From positions 1 through 33,150 of the forward strand of contig CANKBT010000003.1 in NCBI GenBank assembly GCA_947479995.1: 33,150 nucleotides of DNA, read 5' to 3'. The translations under genes and the position numbers were made by a program. The notes under the pieces were generated by a model. The model saw nothing but the letters and a program-made list of their open reading frames with translations. It did not search any database and was not told the DNA's origin. Below are positions 18,545 to 29,701 of the stretch, in pieces. How positions within the stretch are numbered: the first letter of the stretch is position 1; each line of letters starts with the position of its first letter. Origin of the DNA: Frankiaceae bacterium (GTDB taxonomy: Bacteria; Actinomycetota; Actinomycetes; Mycobacteriales; SCTD01).

Positions 18545-19245
18545 TGGCCGCGTCTGGTCTCGATCTCGAGCGCGCCCGGGCGGAGGCCCGGGAGATCATC
18601 GCGCGCTACCCGCAGCCGCGCTCGGCGCTGCTGCCGATGCTGCACCTGGTGCAGTCGCACGAGGGCTACGTCAGCGGCGAGGGCATCGCGCTGTGCGCCG
18701 AGGAGCTCGGCCTCACCAAGGCCGAGGTCGGCGCGGTCGCGACCTTCTACACGATGTACCGCCGCCGCCCGGCCGGCACGTACCACGTGGGCGTCTGCAC
18801 CAACACGCTCTGCGCGGTGCTCGGCGGCGACGAGATCCTCGAGCGGGTCTCCGAGCGGCTCGGCATCACGCACGGCGAGACCACCGAGGACGGCACCTTC
18901 AGCCTCGAGCACCTCGAGTGCAACGCCGCCTGCGACTACGCCCCGGTCGTGATGGTCAACTGGGAGTTCTACGACGACCAGACGCCCGAGTCGGCCGTCG
19001 ACGTCGTCGACCGGCTCGCCGCCGGCCAGCCGGTCGCCCCCACCCGCGGGCCGCGCACGCAGTGCACCTTCAAGGAGGCCTCGCGGGTGCTCGCGGGCTT
19101 CCCCGACGGCCGCGCCGTCGAGGGCGTGCAGGCCGGCCCGGCCACGCTCGCCGGCTTCGCGCTCGCGCAGTCGCGCGGCGACGCCGCCCCGGACTACCCC
19201 GTCAGCGAGGCCGGCGACGGCCCGCAGGAGCAGGAGCAGGCCTGA
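18544..19245 (+). CDS. nuoE: NuoE, NADH-quinone oxidoreductase subunit E
   Basis: The 24-kDa-type subunit of the NADH-oxidising module with the [2Fe-2S] cluster N1a. In the 233-residue protein the ligands are C85, C90 (VCTNTLC), C126 and C130 (ECNAAC). The fold begins after LERARAEAREIIARYPQ. After about residue 170 there is a C-terminal extension (QCTFKEASRVLAGFPDG and onward) that is usual in actinobacterial NuoE. The ATG overlaps the nuoD stop (TGATG) and its own stop overlaps nuoF in the same manner. Confidence 0.95.
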
Positions 19246-20543
19246 TGCTCACCCCCGTGCTGTCCCGCGGCTGGGGCGACACCGACTCGTTCACCCTCGA
19301 GGGCTACCGCCGCCACCGCGGCTACGAGGCGCTCGCCCGCGCGCGGGCGATGGACCCCGACGCGCTCATCGCGCTGGTCAAGGAGTCCGGCCTGCGCGGC
19401 CGCGGCGGCGCCGGCTTCCCCACGGGCATGAAGTGGGGCTTCATCCCGCAGGGCACCGAGGGCCAGGCCGCCAAGCCGCACTACCTCGTCGTCAACGCCG
19501 ACGAGAGCGAGCCGGGCACCTGCAAGGACACCCCGCTCATGATGGCCAACCCGCACGTGCTGGTGGAGGGCGTCGTCATCGCCTGCCACGCCATCCGCGC
19601 GTCGCACGCCTTCATCTACATCCGCGGCGAGGAGCTGCACGTGCTCCGGCGCCTGCAGCACGCCGTGCAGGAGGCCGTCGACGCCAGCCTCGTCGGCGAC
19701 CTGCGGATCGTCGTGCACGCCGGCTCCGGCGCCTACATCTGCGGCGAGGAGACGGCGCTGCTCGACTCGCTCGAGGGCTACCGCGGCCAGCCGCGCCTGC
19801 GCCCGCCGTTCCCGGCGACGCACGGCCTCTACGCCAGCCCGACGGTCGTCAACAACGTCGAGTCGATCGCCAGCGTCCCGAGCATCGTGCTCGGCGGCGC
19901 CGCGTGGTTCGGCTCCATGGGCACCGAGAAGAGCAAGGGCTACACGCTGTACTCGCTGTCCGGCCACGTGAAGCGCCCCGGGCAGTACGAGGCCCCGCTC
20001 GGCATCACGCTGCGCCAGCTGCTCGACCTGTCGGGCGGCATGCGCGACGGCTCGGAGCTGAAGTTCTGGACGCCGGGCGGCAGCTCGACGCCGATCCTCA
20101 CCGCCGAGCACCTCGACGTGCCGCTCGACTACGAGGGCGTCGCCGGGGCCGGCTCGATGCTCGGCACTAAGGCGCTGCAGTGCTTCGACCAGACCACCTC
20201 GGTCGTGCGCGCCGTCCTGCGCTGGACGGAGTTCTACGCGCACGAGTCGTGCGGCAAGTGCACGCCCTGCCGCGAGGGGACGTACTGGATGGTGCAGATC
20301 CTCAAGCGCCTCGAGGCCGGCCAGGGCACCGAGGAGGACATCGCGACCCTCCTCGACACCTGCGACAACATCTTCGGGCGCAGCTTCTGCGCCCTCGGCG
20401 ACGGCGCCACGAGCCCGATCGTCTCCGCCGTCCAGCACTTCCGCGACGAGTTCCTCGCCGGCACGCACACGCCGGCCTGGGAGCTCTTCCCGTACCGCGC
20501 CTCCGCCCGCTGGGGCGGGGCGCTCGCAGGAGCCCAGGCATGA
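19245..20543 (+). CDS. nuoF: NuoF, NADH-quinone oxidoreductase subunit F
   Basis: The 51-kDa-type subunit that binds NADH, FMN and cluster N3. The 432-residue protein has the nucleotide-binding glycine-rich GLRGRGGAGFPTGMKWGF, VVNADESEPGTCKD (FMN site), GAYICGEETALLDSLEG, and the N3 ligands C336, C339, C342 (ESCGKCTPCREGT) and C382 (FCALGDGA). Length and motifs are complete. It overlaps nuoE (TGATG) and nuoG (ATGA). Confidence 0.96.
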   Translation: MLTPVLSRGWGDTDSFTLEGYRRHRGYEALARARAMDPDALIALVKESGLRGRGGAGFPTGMKWGFIPQGTEGQAAKPHYLVVNADESEPGTCKDTPLMMANPHVLVEGVVIACHAIRASHAFIYIRGEELHVLRRLQHAVQEAVDASLVGDLRIVVHAGSGAYICGEETALLDSLEGYRGQPRLRPPFPATHGLYASPTVVNNVESIASVPSIVLGGAAWFGSMGTEKSKGYTLYSLSGHVKRPGQYEAPLGITLRQLLDLSGGMRDGSELKFWTPGGSSTPILTAEHLDVPLDYEGVAGAGSMLGTKALQCFDQTTSVVRAVLRWTEFYAHESCGKCTPCREGTYWMVQILKRLEAGQGTEEDIATLLDTCDNIFGRSFCALGDGATSPIVSAVQHFRDEFLAGTHTPAWELFPYRASARWGGALAGAQA

Positions 20544-22963
20544 CGCTCGCCCCCGACCGGACCGACCTGGTCACCCTCACCATCGACGGGCTCGAGGTGA
20601 GCGTCCCGAAGGGGACGCTGCTCATCCGCGCCGCCGAGCAGCTCGGCATCCAGGTGCCGCGCTTCTGCGACCACCCGCTGCTGGACCCGGTCGGCGCCTG
20701 CCGCCAGTGCATCGTCGAGGTGGAGGGCCAGCGCAAGCCGCTGACGTCCTGCACCACCACGGTCACCGAGGGCATGGTCGTCAAGACGCAGCTGTCCTCG
20801 CCGGTGGCCAAGAAGGCGCAGCACGGCGTGCTGGAGCTGCTGCTCATCAACCACCCGCTCGACTGCCCGGTCTGCGACAAGGGCGGCGAGTGCCCGCTGC
20901 AGAACCAGGCGCTGTCGGCCGGCGGCGCGGAGTCGCGCTTCCACGACCGCAAGCGCACCTACCCCAAGCCGCTCGCCATCAGCAGCCAGGTGCTGCTCGA
21001 CCGCGAGCGCTGCGTGCTCTGCGCGCGCTGCACCCGCTTCTCGCAGCAGGTGGCGGGCGACCCGTTCATCGAGCTGTTCGAGCGCGGGGCGCTGCAGCAG
21101 GTCGCGATCTACACCGACACGCCCTTCGAGAGCTACTTCTCCGGCAACACGGTGCAGATCTGCCCGGTCGGCGCCCTCACCGGAGCGGCCTACCGCTTCC
21201 GCGCCCGCCCCTTCGACCTCGTCAGCTCGCCGATGGTGTGCGAGCACTGCGCCAGCGGCTGCGCCCTGCGCAGCGACCACCGGCGCGGCAAGGTGCTGCG
21301 GCGCCTGGCCGGCGACGACCCGGCGGTCAACGAGGAGTGGAACTGCGACAAGGGCCGCTGGGCCTTCCCGTGGTCGTCGCAGGCCGACCGCCTCACCGTG
21401 CCGCTGGTGCGCGACCTCGACACCGGCCGCCTCGTCGAGGCGTCGTGGACCGAGGCCCTCGAGCGCGCCGCGGCCGGCCTCGCGCTCGCCCGCGAGGAGG
21501 GCGGCGTCGGCGTGCTGCCCGGCGGCCGCCTCACCGTCGAGGACGCCTACGCGTACGCGAAGTTCTCGCGCGTCGCGCTGCGCACCAACGACGTCGACGC
21601 CCGCGTGCGCCCGCACAGCGACGAGGAGCTGGCCTTCCTCGCCTCCTCGGTCGCCGGGCGCTACGTCGGCGAGACCGTGACCTACGCCGACCTCGAGAGC
21701 GCGCCCGCCGTCGTCCTCGCCGGCTTCGAGCCGGAGGAGGAGTCGCCGATCGTCTTCCTGCGCCTGCGCAAGGCGGTCCGCCGCCACGGCACGCAGGTCT
21801 TCGCGCTCGCGCCGTTCCGCTCGCCCGGCGCGGTCAAGACCGCCGCCCGGCTGGTCGAGACGGTGCCCGGCCTGGAGGGCGAGGTGCTCGCCGCCCTGGC
21901 GCGCACCGACCTCGAGGGCGTCCCCGGCACCGCCGCGGCGGCGCTGCGCGAGCCCGGCGCCGTGCTGCTCGTCGGCGAGCGCCTCGCCGGCGCCGTCGGC
22001 GCGCTGTCGGCCGCGGCGGCACTCGCCGCCGAGACCGGCGCCCGTCTGGCCTGGGTGCCCCGCCGCGCCGGCGAGCGCGGTGCCGTCGACGCCGGCGCGC
22101 TGCCGACCCTGCTGCCCGGCGGCCGCCTGGTCGCCGACGTCGGCGCCCGCGCCGAGGTCGAGGCCGTCTGGGGCGCGCCCGTGCCCGGCGCGCCCGGCCG
22201 CAGCGCCGACGCGCTGCTCACCGCCGTCCGCGACGGCGCCCTCGCGGGCCTGCTCGTCGGCGGCGTCGACCCCGCCGACTGCCCCGACCCGGCGCTGGCC
22301 CTCGACGCCCTCGAGGCCGCGCAGTTCGTCGTCAGCCTGGAGGTGCGCCGCTCGCCGGTCACCGACCGCGCCGACGTCGTGCTGCCGGTCGCCCCGGCGG
22401 TCGAGAAGGAGGGCACCTACCTCGACTGGGAGGGCCGCGCCCGCCCGTTCGAGAAGGTGCTCCGGGCCTCCGGCGCGCTGTCGGACCTGCGCGTGCTGCA
22501 CGTGCTCGCCGACGAGCTCGACGCGCCGATCGGGCTGCCCGACGCCGCTGCCGCGCGCGCCGAGATCGCGCTGCTCGGCGCGCCGGGGGAGCACCCCGCG
22601 CCGCCGACCGTCGCGCCCGCCGGCCCGCCGGAGCCCGCGCGCGGGCAGGCCGTGCTGGCCACCTGGCACTGGCTGCTCGACGACGGCTCGCTGCAGGACG
22701 GCGAGCCCTTCCTGGCCGGCACCGCCAAGCGCAGCCGCCTGCACCTGTCGGCCGGCACCGCGGCCGAGGTCGGCGTGGCCGAGGGCGACCTGGTCACCGT
22801 GAGCACCGCGCGTGGCAGTCTCACCCTGCCCCTCGTCGTGGCCGACCTGCCCGACCGGGTCGTCTGGCTGCCCACCCGGTCGCCCGACGCCGCCGTACGC
22901 CGTGACCTCGTCGCCTCCGCCGGAGACGTGGTCGCGCTCTCGAAGGGACCGGCCCGCGCGTGA
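20540..22963 (+). CDS. nuoG: NuoG, NADH-quinone oxidoreductase subunit G
   Basis: The 75-kDa-type subunit that carries electrons along the peripheral arm. The 807-residue protein has a [2Fe-2S] domain with C43, C54, C57 and C71 (N1b), the N5 set H105, C109, C112, C118, the N4 set C158, C161, C164, C208, and an extra set C234, C237, C241, C269 that corresponds to cluster N7, found only in some bacteria. A degenerate molybdopterin-oxidoreductase-like domain occupies the rest; the sequence becomes Ala-rich and less conserved past residue 600. The ATG overlaps the nuoF stop and is preceded by GCAGGAG. Confidence 0.95.
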   Translation: MTLAPDRTDLVTLTIDGLEVSVPKGTLLIRAAEQLGIQVPRFCDHPLLDPVGACRQCIVEVEGQRKPLTSCTTTVTEGMVVKTQLSSPVAKKAQHGVLELLLINHPLDCPVCDKGGECPLQNQALSAGGAESRFHDRKRTYPKPLAISSQVLLDRERCVLCARCTRFSQQVAGDPFIELFERGALQQVAIYTDTPFESYFSGNTVQICPVGALTGAAYRFRARPFDLVSSPMVCEHCASGCALRSDHRRGKVLRRLAGDDPAVNEEWNCDKGRWAFPWSSQADRLTVPLVRDLDTGRLVEASWTEALERAAAGLALAREEGGVGVLPGGRLTVEDAYAYAKFSRVALRTNDVDARVRPHSDEELAFLASSVAGRYVGETVTYADLESAPAVVLAGFEPEEESPIVFLRLRKAVRRHGTQVFALAPFRSPGAVKTAARLVETVPGLEGEVLAALARTDLEGVPGTAAAALREPGAVLLVGERLAGAVGALSAAAALAAETGARLAWVPRRAGERGAVDAGALPTLLPGGRLVADVGARAEVEAVWGAPVPGAPGRSADALLTAVRDGALAGLLVGGVDPADCPDPALALDALEAAQFVVSLEVRRSPVTDRADVVLPVAPAVEKEGTYLDWEGRARPFEKVLRASGALSDLRVLHVLADELDAPIGLPDAAAARAEIALLGAPGEHPAPPTVAPAGPPEPARGQAVLATWHWLLDDGSLQDGEPFLAGTAKRSRLHLSAGTAAEVGVAEGDLVTVSTARGSLTLPLVVADLPDRVVWLPTRSPDAAVRRDLVASAGDVVALSKGPARA

Positions 22964-24273
22964 ACGACACCGTGACCGCCCTCGGCAACGAGCCGTTCTG
23001 GCTGGTGGCCGCCAAGGCGGTCTTCGTCTTCGTCCTGCTCGTGCTGCTGACGCTGTTCACCATCGTGTTCGAGCGCAAGGTCGTCGGCCGCATGCAGCAG
23101 CGCCCCGGCCCCAACCGGGTCGGCCCGGGCGGCTGGCTGCAGTCGCTCGCGGACGGGCTCAAGCTGGCGCTCAAGGAGGAGATCATCCCGGCGCTGGCCG
23201 ACAAGCCGGTCTACGTCCTGGCGCCGCTGGTCTCCGCGATCCCCGCGTTCCTCGCGTTCTCGGTCATCCCCTTCGGCCCCGAGGTCTCGGTGGCCGGCGA
23301 GCGCACCGCGCTGCAGCTCACCGACCTGCCGATCGGCGTGCTGTTCATCCTGGCCACCGGCAGCGTCGGCGTCTTCGGCCTGGTGCTCGCCGGCTGGAGC
23401 AGCGGCTCGACCTACCCGCTGCTGGGCGGCCTGCGGTCCGCCGCGCAGGTCATCAGCTACGAGGTGGCGATGGGCCTGGCGCTCGTCGCGGTGTTCATCT
23501 ACTCCGGCTCGCTCTCGACGAGCACGATCGTCGCCGCGCAGGACGACCTGTGGTTCGTGCTCACGCTGCCGGTCAGCTTCGTCATCTACGTCATCGCGAT
23601 GGTCGGCGAGACCAACCGCGCGCCCTTCGACCTCCCCGAGGCCGAGAGCGAGCTGGTCGGCGGCTTCCACACCGAGTACACCTCGCTGAAGTTCGCGATG
23701 TTCTTCCTCGCCGAGTACATCAACATGATCACCGTCTCGGCGCTGGCCGTGACGCTGTTCCTCGGCGGCTGGCAGGCCCCGCCGCTGCTGAGCCGGGTGG
23801 AGGTGCTGTCGACCGGCTGGTTCCCGCTCGTGTGGTTCCTGCTCAAGGTCGTCGCGTTCCTGTTCTTCTTCGTCTGGCTGCGCGGCACGCTCCCGCGGAT
23901 GCGCTACGACCAGTTCATGAAGCTGGGCTGGAAGGTGCTCATCCCGGTCGCCCTGCTGTGGATCCTGCTCGTCGCCGCCATGCGCGTCGCGACCGACGAG
24001 CTCGACCGCGAGCAGCTGCTGCTCGGCGGCGGCGCGGTCGTGCTGCTCGTGCTGCTGGCCTCGGCGCTGATCCCCGACAAGCCCGCGCCCGAGCGCCCGG
24101 CCGACGCGCCGCAGGCGGCGCTCGTGCCCCAGGCCGAGGGCGGCTTCCCCGTGCCCCCGCTCGACCTGTCCGTCCCGCCGACCCCGCGGTCGCTGGCGCG
24201 CGCTGCCGTCGCCCCCGCGGGCGCCGGTGCCGGCACCGACCCCGCGCCCACCCCCGAGGAGGCCTCGCCGTGA
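22960..24273 (+). CDS. nuoH: NuoH, NADH-quinone oxidoreductase subunit H
   Basis: The membrane subunit that forms the quinone entry site. The 437-residue protein has about eight hydrophobic helices, with KVVGRMQQRPGPNRVGPGGWLQSLADGLKL region and the highly conserved VGETNRAPFDLPEAESELVGGFHTEY region (about residues 208-235). After the last helix a Pro/Ala-rich cytoplasmic tail of about 70 residues follows, longer than in E. coli but common in actinobacteria. The GTG start overlaps nuoG and its stop overlaps nuoI (GTGA). Confidence 0.95.
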   Translation: MNDTVTALGNEPFWLVAAKAVFVFVLLVLLTLFTIVFERKVVGRMQQRPGPNRVGPGGWLQSLADGLKLALKEEIIPALADKPVYVLAPLVSAIPAFLAFSVIPFGPEVSVAGERTALQLTDLPIGVLFILATGSVGVFGLVLAGWSSGSTYPLLGGLRSAAQVISYEVAMGLALVAVFIYSGSLSTSTIVAAQDDLWFVLTLPVSFVIYVIAMVGETNRAPFDLPEAESELVGGFHTEYTSLKFAMFFLAEYINMITVSALAVTLFLGGWQAPPLLSRVEVLSTGWFPLVWFLLKVVAFLFFFVWLRGTLPRMRYDQFMKLGWKVLIPVALLWILLVAAMRVATDELDREQLLLGGGAVVLLVLLASALIPDKPAPERPADAPQAALVPQAEGGFPVPPLDLSVPPTPRSLARAAVAPAGAGAGTDPAPTPEEASP

Positions 24274-24788
24274 GCGCACTCGACCCCGTCAAGGGGTTCG
24301 GCGTCACCTTCGGCGCCATGTTCAAGAAGGTCGCGACCGAGGAGTACCCGGAGCAGGTCAAGGCCGTCGCCCCGCGCTACCACGGGCGCCACGTGCTCAA
24401 CCGGCACCCGGACGGCCTGGAGAAGTGCATCGGCTGCGAGCTGTGCGCCTGGGCCTGCCCGGCCGACGCGATCTACGTCGAGGGCGCCGACAACACCGAC
24501 GACGCGCGCTACAGCCCCGGCGAGCGCTTCGCCGCCGTCTACCAGATCAACTACCTGCGCTGCATCTTCTGCGGCCTGTGCATCGAGGCCTGCCCGACCC
24601 GCTCGCTCACGATGACCAACGAGTACGAGCTGGCCGACGACTCCCGCGCCGACTTGGTCTTCACCAAGTCCGACCTGCTGGCGCCGCTGCTGGCCGGCAT
24701 GGAGCAGCCGCCGCACCCGATGCGGCTGGGCGAGACCGACACCGACTACTACGTGCGCGCCGGCCGCCCCGCCGAGGAGGCGTCGTGA
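24270..24788 (+). CDS. nuoI: NuoI, NADH-quinone oxidoreductase subunit I
   Basis: A ferredoxin-like subunit with two [4Fe-4S] clusters, N6a and N6b. The 172-residue protein has C53, C56, C59, C63 (KCIGCELCAWACP) and C98, C101, C104, C108 (RCIFCGLCIEACP). The start is the GTG overlapping the nuoH stop, with GAGGAGG seven bases before it. The open frame extends far upstream, but the junction and ribosome site fix the start. Confidence 0.95.
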   Translation: MSALDPVKGFGVTFGAMFKKVATEEYPEQVKAVAPRYHGRHVLNRHPDGLEKCIGCELCAWACPADAIYVEGADNTDDARYSPGERFAAVYQINYLRCIFCGLCIEACPTRSLTMTNEYELADDSRADLVFTKSDLLAPLLAGMEQPPHPMRLGETDTDYYVRAGRPAEEAS

Positions 24789-25609
24789 GCGCGCTCGCCG
24801 ACGGCCTGCTGCTCGCCGCGGAGCCCGGCACCGCCGGCACCGGCGAGCAGGTGGCGTTCTGGGTGTTCGCGCCGATCGCCACCGTCGCCGCGCTCGGCAT
24901 GGTGCTGGCGCGCAACGCCGTGCACGCCGCGCTCATGCTCGCGGCGGTGATGCTCAGCTTCGCCGGGCTCTACGCCGTGCAGGACGCGCCCTTCCTCGCG
25001 GCCGTGCAGGTGATCGTCTACACCGGCGCCATCCTCATGCTGTTCCTGTTCGTGCTCATGCTGGTCGGCGTCGACAGCAGCGACTCGCTCGTCGAGACGC
25101 TGCGCGGCCACCGCATCGCCACCGGCCTGGTCGGGCTCGGCTTCGCCGGCGTGCTCATGGGCGCGCTCGCCAGCGCCGTGGCCGACACCGAGACCTCCGG
25201 GCTCGCCGGCCCCAACGCCGAGGGCAACGTCGTCGGCATCGCCCGGCTGCTGTTCACCCGCTACGTCTTCGCCTTCGAGGTGACGAGCGCGCTGCTCATC
25301 ACCGCGGCGCTCGGCGCCATGGTGCTCGCCCACAAGGAGCGCACCACGCACGTCGACCAGCGCGAGCAGGCCCGCCGCCGCTTCGCCGGCGACAGCCCGC
25401 TGCCGCTGCCCGGGCCGGGCGTCTTCGCCGACCACGGCAGCAGCGCCAGCCCGGCCCTGCTGCCCGACGGCCGCCCGGCCCCGAGCAGCGTGTCGAGCGC
25501 GCTCGAGGCCGAGGAGGAGCCCGCCGTCGCCGGCGGCACCGGCGGGGCCGGCAGCCGCGGCCGCACCGGGAGCCCCGACGCCACCGCCCAGGACCGGGGG
25601 CTGCTGTGA
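24785..25609 (+). CDS. nuoJ: NuoJ, NADH-quinone oxidoreductase subunit J
   Basis: A membrane subunit of complex I. The 274-residue protein has five hydrophobic helices with VLARNAVHAALMLAAVMLSF, VQVIVYTGAILMLFLFVLML (the conserved helix with the pi-bulge region) and ALLITAALGAMVLAHKER. The last 90 or so residues are a hydrophilic Gly/Ala/Pro/Ser/Glu tail with no visible domain. It overlaps nuoI and nuoK by GTGA. Confidence 0.93.
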   Translation: MSALADGLLLAAEPGTAGTGEQVAFWVFAPIATVAALGMVLARNAVHAALMLAAVMLSFAGLYAVQDAPFLAAVQVIVYTGAILMLFLFVLMLVGVDSSDSLVETLRGHRIATGLVGLGFAGVLMGALASAVADTETSGLAGPNAEGNVVGIARLLFTRYVFAFEVTSALLITAALGAMVLAHKERTTHVDQREQARRRFAGDSPLPLPGPGVFADHGSSASPALLPDGRPAPSSVSSALEAEEEPAVAGGTGGAGSRGRTGSPDATAQDRGLL

Positions 25610-25905
25610 GCCCGAGCGCCTACCTGCTGCTCGCCGCGCTGCTGTTCACCATCGGCGCGGTCGGCGTCCTCACCCGCCGCAACGCGATCCTCGTGTTCAT
25701 GTGCGTGGAGTTGATGCTCAACTCCGTCAACCTCACGCTGGTCACCTTCAGCCGCGTCAACGGCGACCTCGACGGCCAGGTCATGGCCTTCTTCGTCATG
25801 GTCGTCGCCGCCGCGGAGGTCGTGGTCGGCCTGGCGATCATCATGAGCATCTTCCGCACCCGGCGCTCGGCGTCGGTCGACGACGCCAACCTGCTCAAGT
25901 ACTAG
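25606..25905 (+). CDS. nuoK: NuoK, NADH-quinone oxidoreductase subunit K
   Basis: A small three-helix membrane subunit related to MrpC. The 99-residue protein has GVLTRRNAILVFMCVELMLNSVNL and VMVVAAAEVVVGLAIIMSIFR, containing the two conserved membrane glutamates needed for proton pumping. The GTG start overlaps nuoJ. A 145-base gap follows before nuoL, the longest inside the operon. Confidence 0.95.
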   Translation: MSPSAYLLLAALLFTIGAVGVLTRRNAILVFMCVELMLNSVNLTLVTFSRVNGDLDGQVMAFFVMVVAAAEVVVGLAIIMSIFRTRRSASVDDANLLKY

Positions 25906-25933
25906 ACAGTCCCCGGCGCCCCTGCCCCGCGCC

Positions 25934-26029
25934 GTGCCCGAGACCGTGCCCCCAGACCGCGCCCCGACGGCCCCGACGCCGACGGCCACGACCGAAGACG
26001 AGGACCTGCCCCGTGCCTGCGCGCGCTGA
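25934..26029 (+). CDS. Possible 31-residue ORF in the nuoK-nuoL gap
   Basis: A GTG opens a Pro/Thr/Ala/Glu/Asp-rich frame (MPETVPPDRAPTAPTP...) in which 28 of 31 codons end in G or C, as in real genes here. It is in the same frame as nuoL, separated from it by one TGA and 21 bases, so it could be a relic of a longer NuoL N-terminus. It has no clear ribosome site and may not be translated. Confidence 0.2.
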   Translation: MPETVPPDRAPTAPTPTATTEDEDLPRACAR

Positions 26030-26050
26030 CGACGTCCGGCGAGCCGACCG

Positions 26051-26054
<4 letters not shown>
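26013..26054 (+). CDS. Possible 13-residue leader ORF coupled to nuoL
   Basis: The frame MPARADDVRRADR starts at a GTG with GAGGA eight bases upstream (26000-26004) and ends with a TGA that overlaps the nuoL GTG (GTGA). nuoL itself has a poor ribosome site, so this leader could deliver ribosomes to it. It is short and may be fortuitous. Confidence 0.35.
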
Positions 26055-27994
<1,940 letters not shown>

Positions 27995-27997
27995 GCC

Positions 27998-29701
27998 GTG
28001 GACGACTTCCCCTGGCTGACCGTCATCGGCGCCACGCCGCTGCTCGGCGTCGCCGTGATCCTCGCCCTGCCGCGCGGCCGCGACCTGCTCGTCAAGCAGG
28101 TCGCGCTGCTCACCTCGCTCGTCGTGCTCGGCCTGACGATCGCGATGTGCGCCCGCTTCGAGCCGGCCGGCGCGCGCTTCCAGTTCACCGAGGCCTACGA
28201 CTGGATCCCGGCGTTCGGCGTGCAGTACGCCGTCGGCGTCGACGGCATCGCCCTGGTGCTCATCGCGCTCGTGGCGGTGCTCGTGCCGGTCGTGCTGCTC
28301 GCGTCGTGGCACGACGCCGACCCCGTCGAGGCGACCGCGGCGGAGGCGGCCGCCGCGTCCGAGCGGGCCGTCGTCGCCCGCGCCGCCGCGTCGACCGGCG
28401 GCGGCAGCACGCGCGTCGCGACCGTCGAGGGCCCGCCCGCCGGCGGCGCCCTGCGCCCCGGGCGCTCGGTGAAGACCTTCTTCAGCCTGCTGCTGGTGCT
28501 CGAGACGATGATGGTCGGCGTCTTCGCCGCCACCGACGTCTTCCTGTTCTACGTCTTCTTCGAGGCGATGCTCATCCCGATGTACTTCCTCATCGGGAGC
28601 TACGGCGGCCCGCGCCGCGCGTACGCGTCGGTGAAGTTCTTGCTCTACAGCCTGTTCGGCGGGCTGCTCATGCTGGCCTCGGTGATCGGCCTCTACGTCG
28701 CCGCCGGCGACCAGCTGGCGAGCGGCACCTTCAACTTCCTGGCGCTCACCCAGCTCGAGCTGAGCACCACCCACCAGGTGTGGCTGTTCCTCGGGTTCTT
28801 CCTCGCCTTCGCGATCAAGGCCCCGCTGTTCCCCTTCCACACCTGGCTGCCCGACGCCGGTGCCGAGGCGCCGGTCGGCGCGGCGGTGCTGCTCGTCGGC
28901 GTGCTCGACAAGGTCGGCACCTACGGCTTCCTGCGCTACTGCCTGCCGCTGTTCCCCGACGCGTCCCGCGAGCTGGCGCCGTACGTCATCGCGCTGTCCG
29001 TGATCGGCGTGCTGTACGGCGCGCTGCTGGCCATGGGCCAGAAGGACCTCAAGCGCTTCGTCAGCTACACCTCGATCGCGCACTTCGGCTTCATCGGCCT
29101 CGGCGTCTTCGCGTTCACGACCCAGGCGCAGACCGGCGCGGTGCTCTACATGGTCAACCACGGCCTGTCGACGGGCGCGCTGTTCCTCGTCATCGGCTTC
29201 CTCGTGGCCCGCGGCCGCACCCGCGACGTCGACGCGTACGGCGGCGTCGCCAAGGTCGCGCCGCTGCTGGCCGGCGCCTTCCTCGTCGCCGGCCTGTCGT
29301 CGCTGGCGCTGCCGGGCCTGTCGACCTTCATCAGCGAGTTCCTCGTGCTGGTCGGGTCCTTCCAGCGCTACGAGGTCGCGACCGTGCTCGCGACGATCGG
29401 CATCGTGCTGGCGGCGCTGTACGTGCTGCTGGCCTACCAGCGCACGATGCAGGGCCCGCTCAACCCGGTGCACGCCCGGATGCCCGACCTCAAGGGGCGC
29501 GAGGTGCTCGCCGTGGCGCCGCTCGTCGCGCTCATGGTCTTCCTCGGCTTCTACCCGAAGCCGCTCACCGACGTCATCGAGCCCGCCGTGCGCTGCACGC
29601 AGGCCGACCTCGGCTTCAGCGACCCGCAGCCCGACGAGGGCGAGGGCGTCGAGAGCGACGCGCCGACGCCCGCCGACTGCCAGACCACCGGGGAGCGGTA
29701 G
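27998..29701 (+). CDS. nuoM: NuoM, NADH-quinone oxidoreductase subunit M
   Basis: A second antiporter-like proton-pumping subunit. The 567-residue protein has LVLETMMVGVF (key Glu), AFAIKAPLFPFHTWLPDAGAEAP (key Lys), FVSYTSIAHFGFIGLG and MVNHGLSTGALFLV. Between the helix ending LLASWHDADP and the one beginning VKTFFSLLLVLE there is a hydrophilic, Ala/Gly/Ser-rich stretch at about residues 107-157, longer than the short loop in E. coli. The C-terminus adds an acidic tail after the last helix. Its TAG stop shares a base with the nuoN GTG. Confidence 0.94.
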   Translation: MDDFPWLTVIGATPLLGVAVILALPRGRDLLVKQVALLTSLVVLGLTIAMCARFEPAGARFQFTEAYDWIPAFGVQYAVGVDGIALVLIALVAVLVPVVLLASWHDADPVEATAAEAAAASERAVVARAAASTGGGSTRVATVEGPPAGGALRPGRSVKTFFSLLLVLETMMVGVFAATDVFLFYVFFEAMLIPMYFLIGSYGGPRRAYASVKFLLYSLFGGLLMLASVIGLYVAAGDQLASGTFNFLALTQLELSTTHQVWLFLGFFLAFAIKAPLFPFHTWLPDAGAEAPVGAAVLLVGVLDKVGTYGFLRYCLPLFPDASRELAPYVIALSVIGVLYGALLAMGQKDLKRFVSYTSIAHFGFIGLGVFAFTTQAQTGAVLYMVNHGLSTGALFLVIGFLVARGRTRDVDAYGGVAKVAPLLAGAFLVAGLSSLALPGLSTFISEFLVLVGSFQRYEVATVLATIGIVLAALYVLLAYQRTMQGPLNPVHARMPDLKGREVLAVAPLVALMVFLGFYPKPLTDVIEPAVRCTQADLGFSDPQPDEGEGVESDAPTPADCQTTGER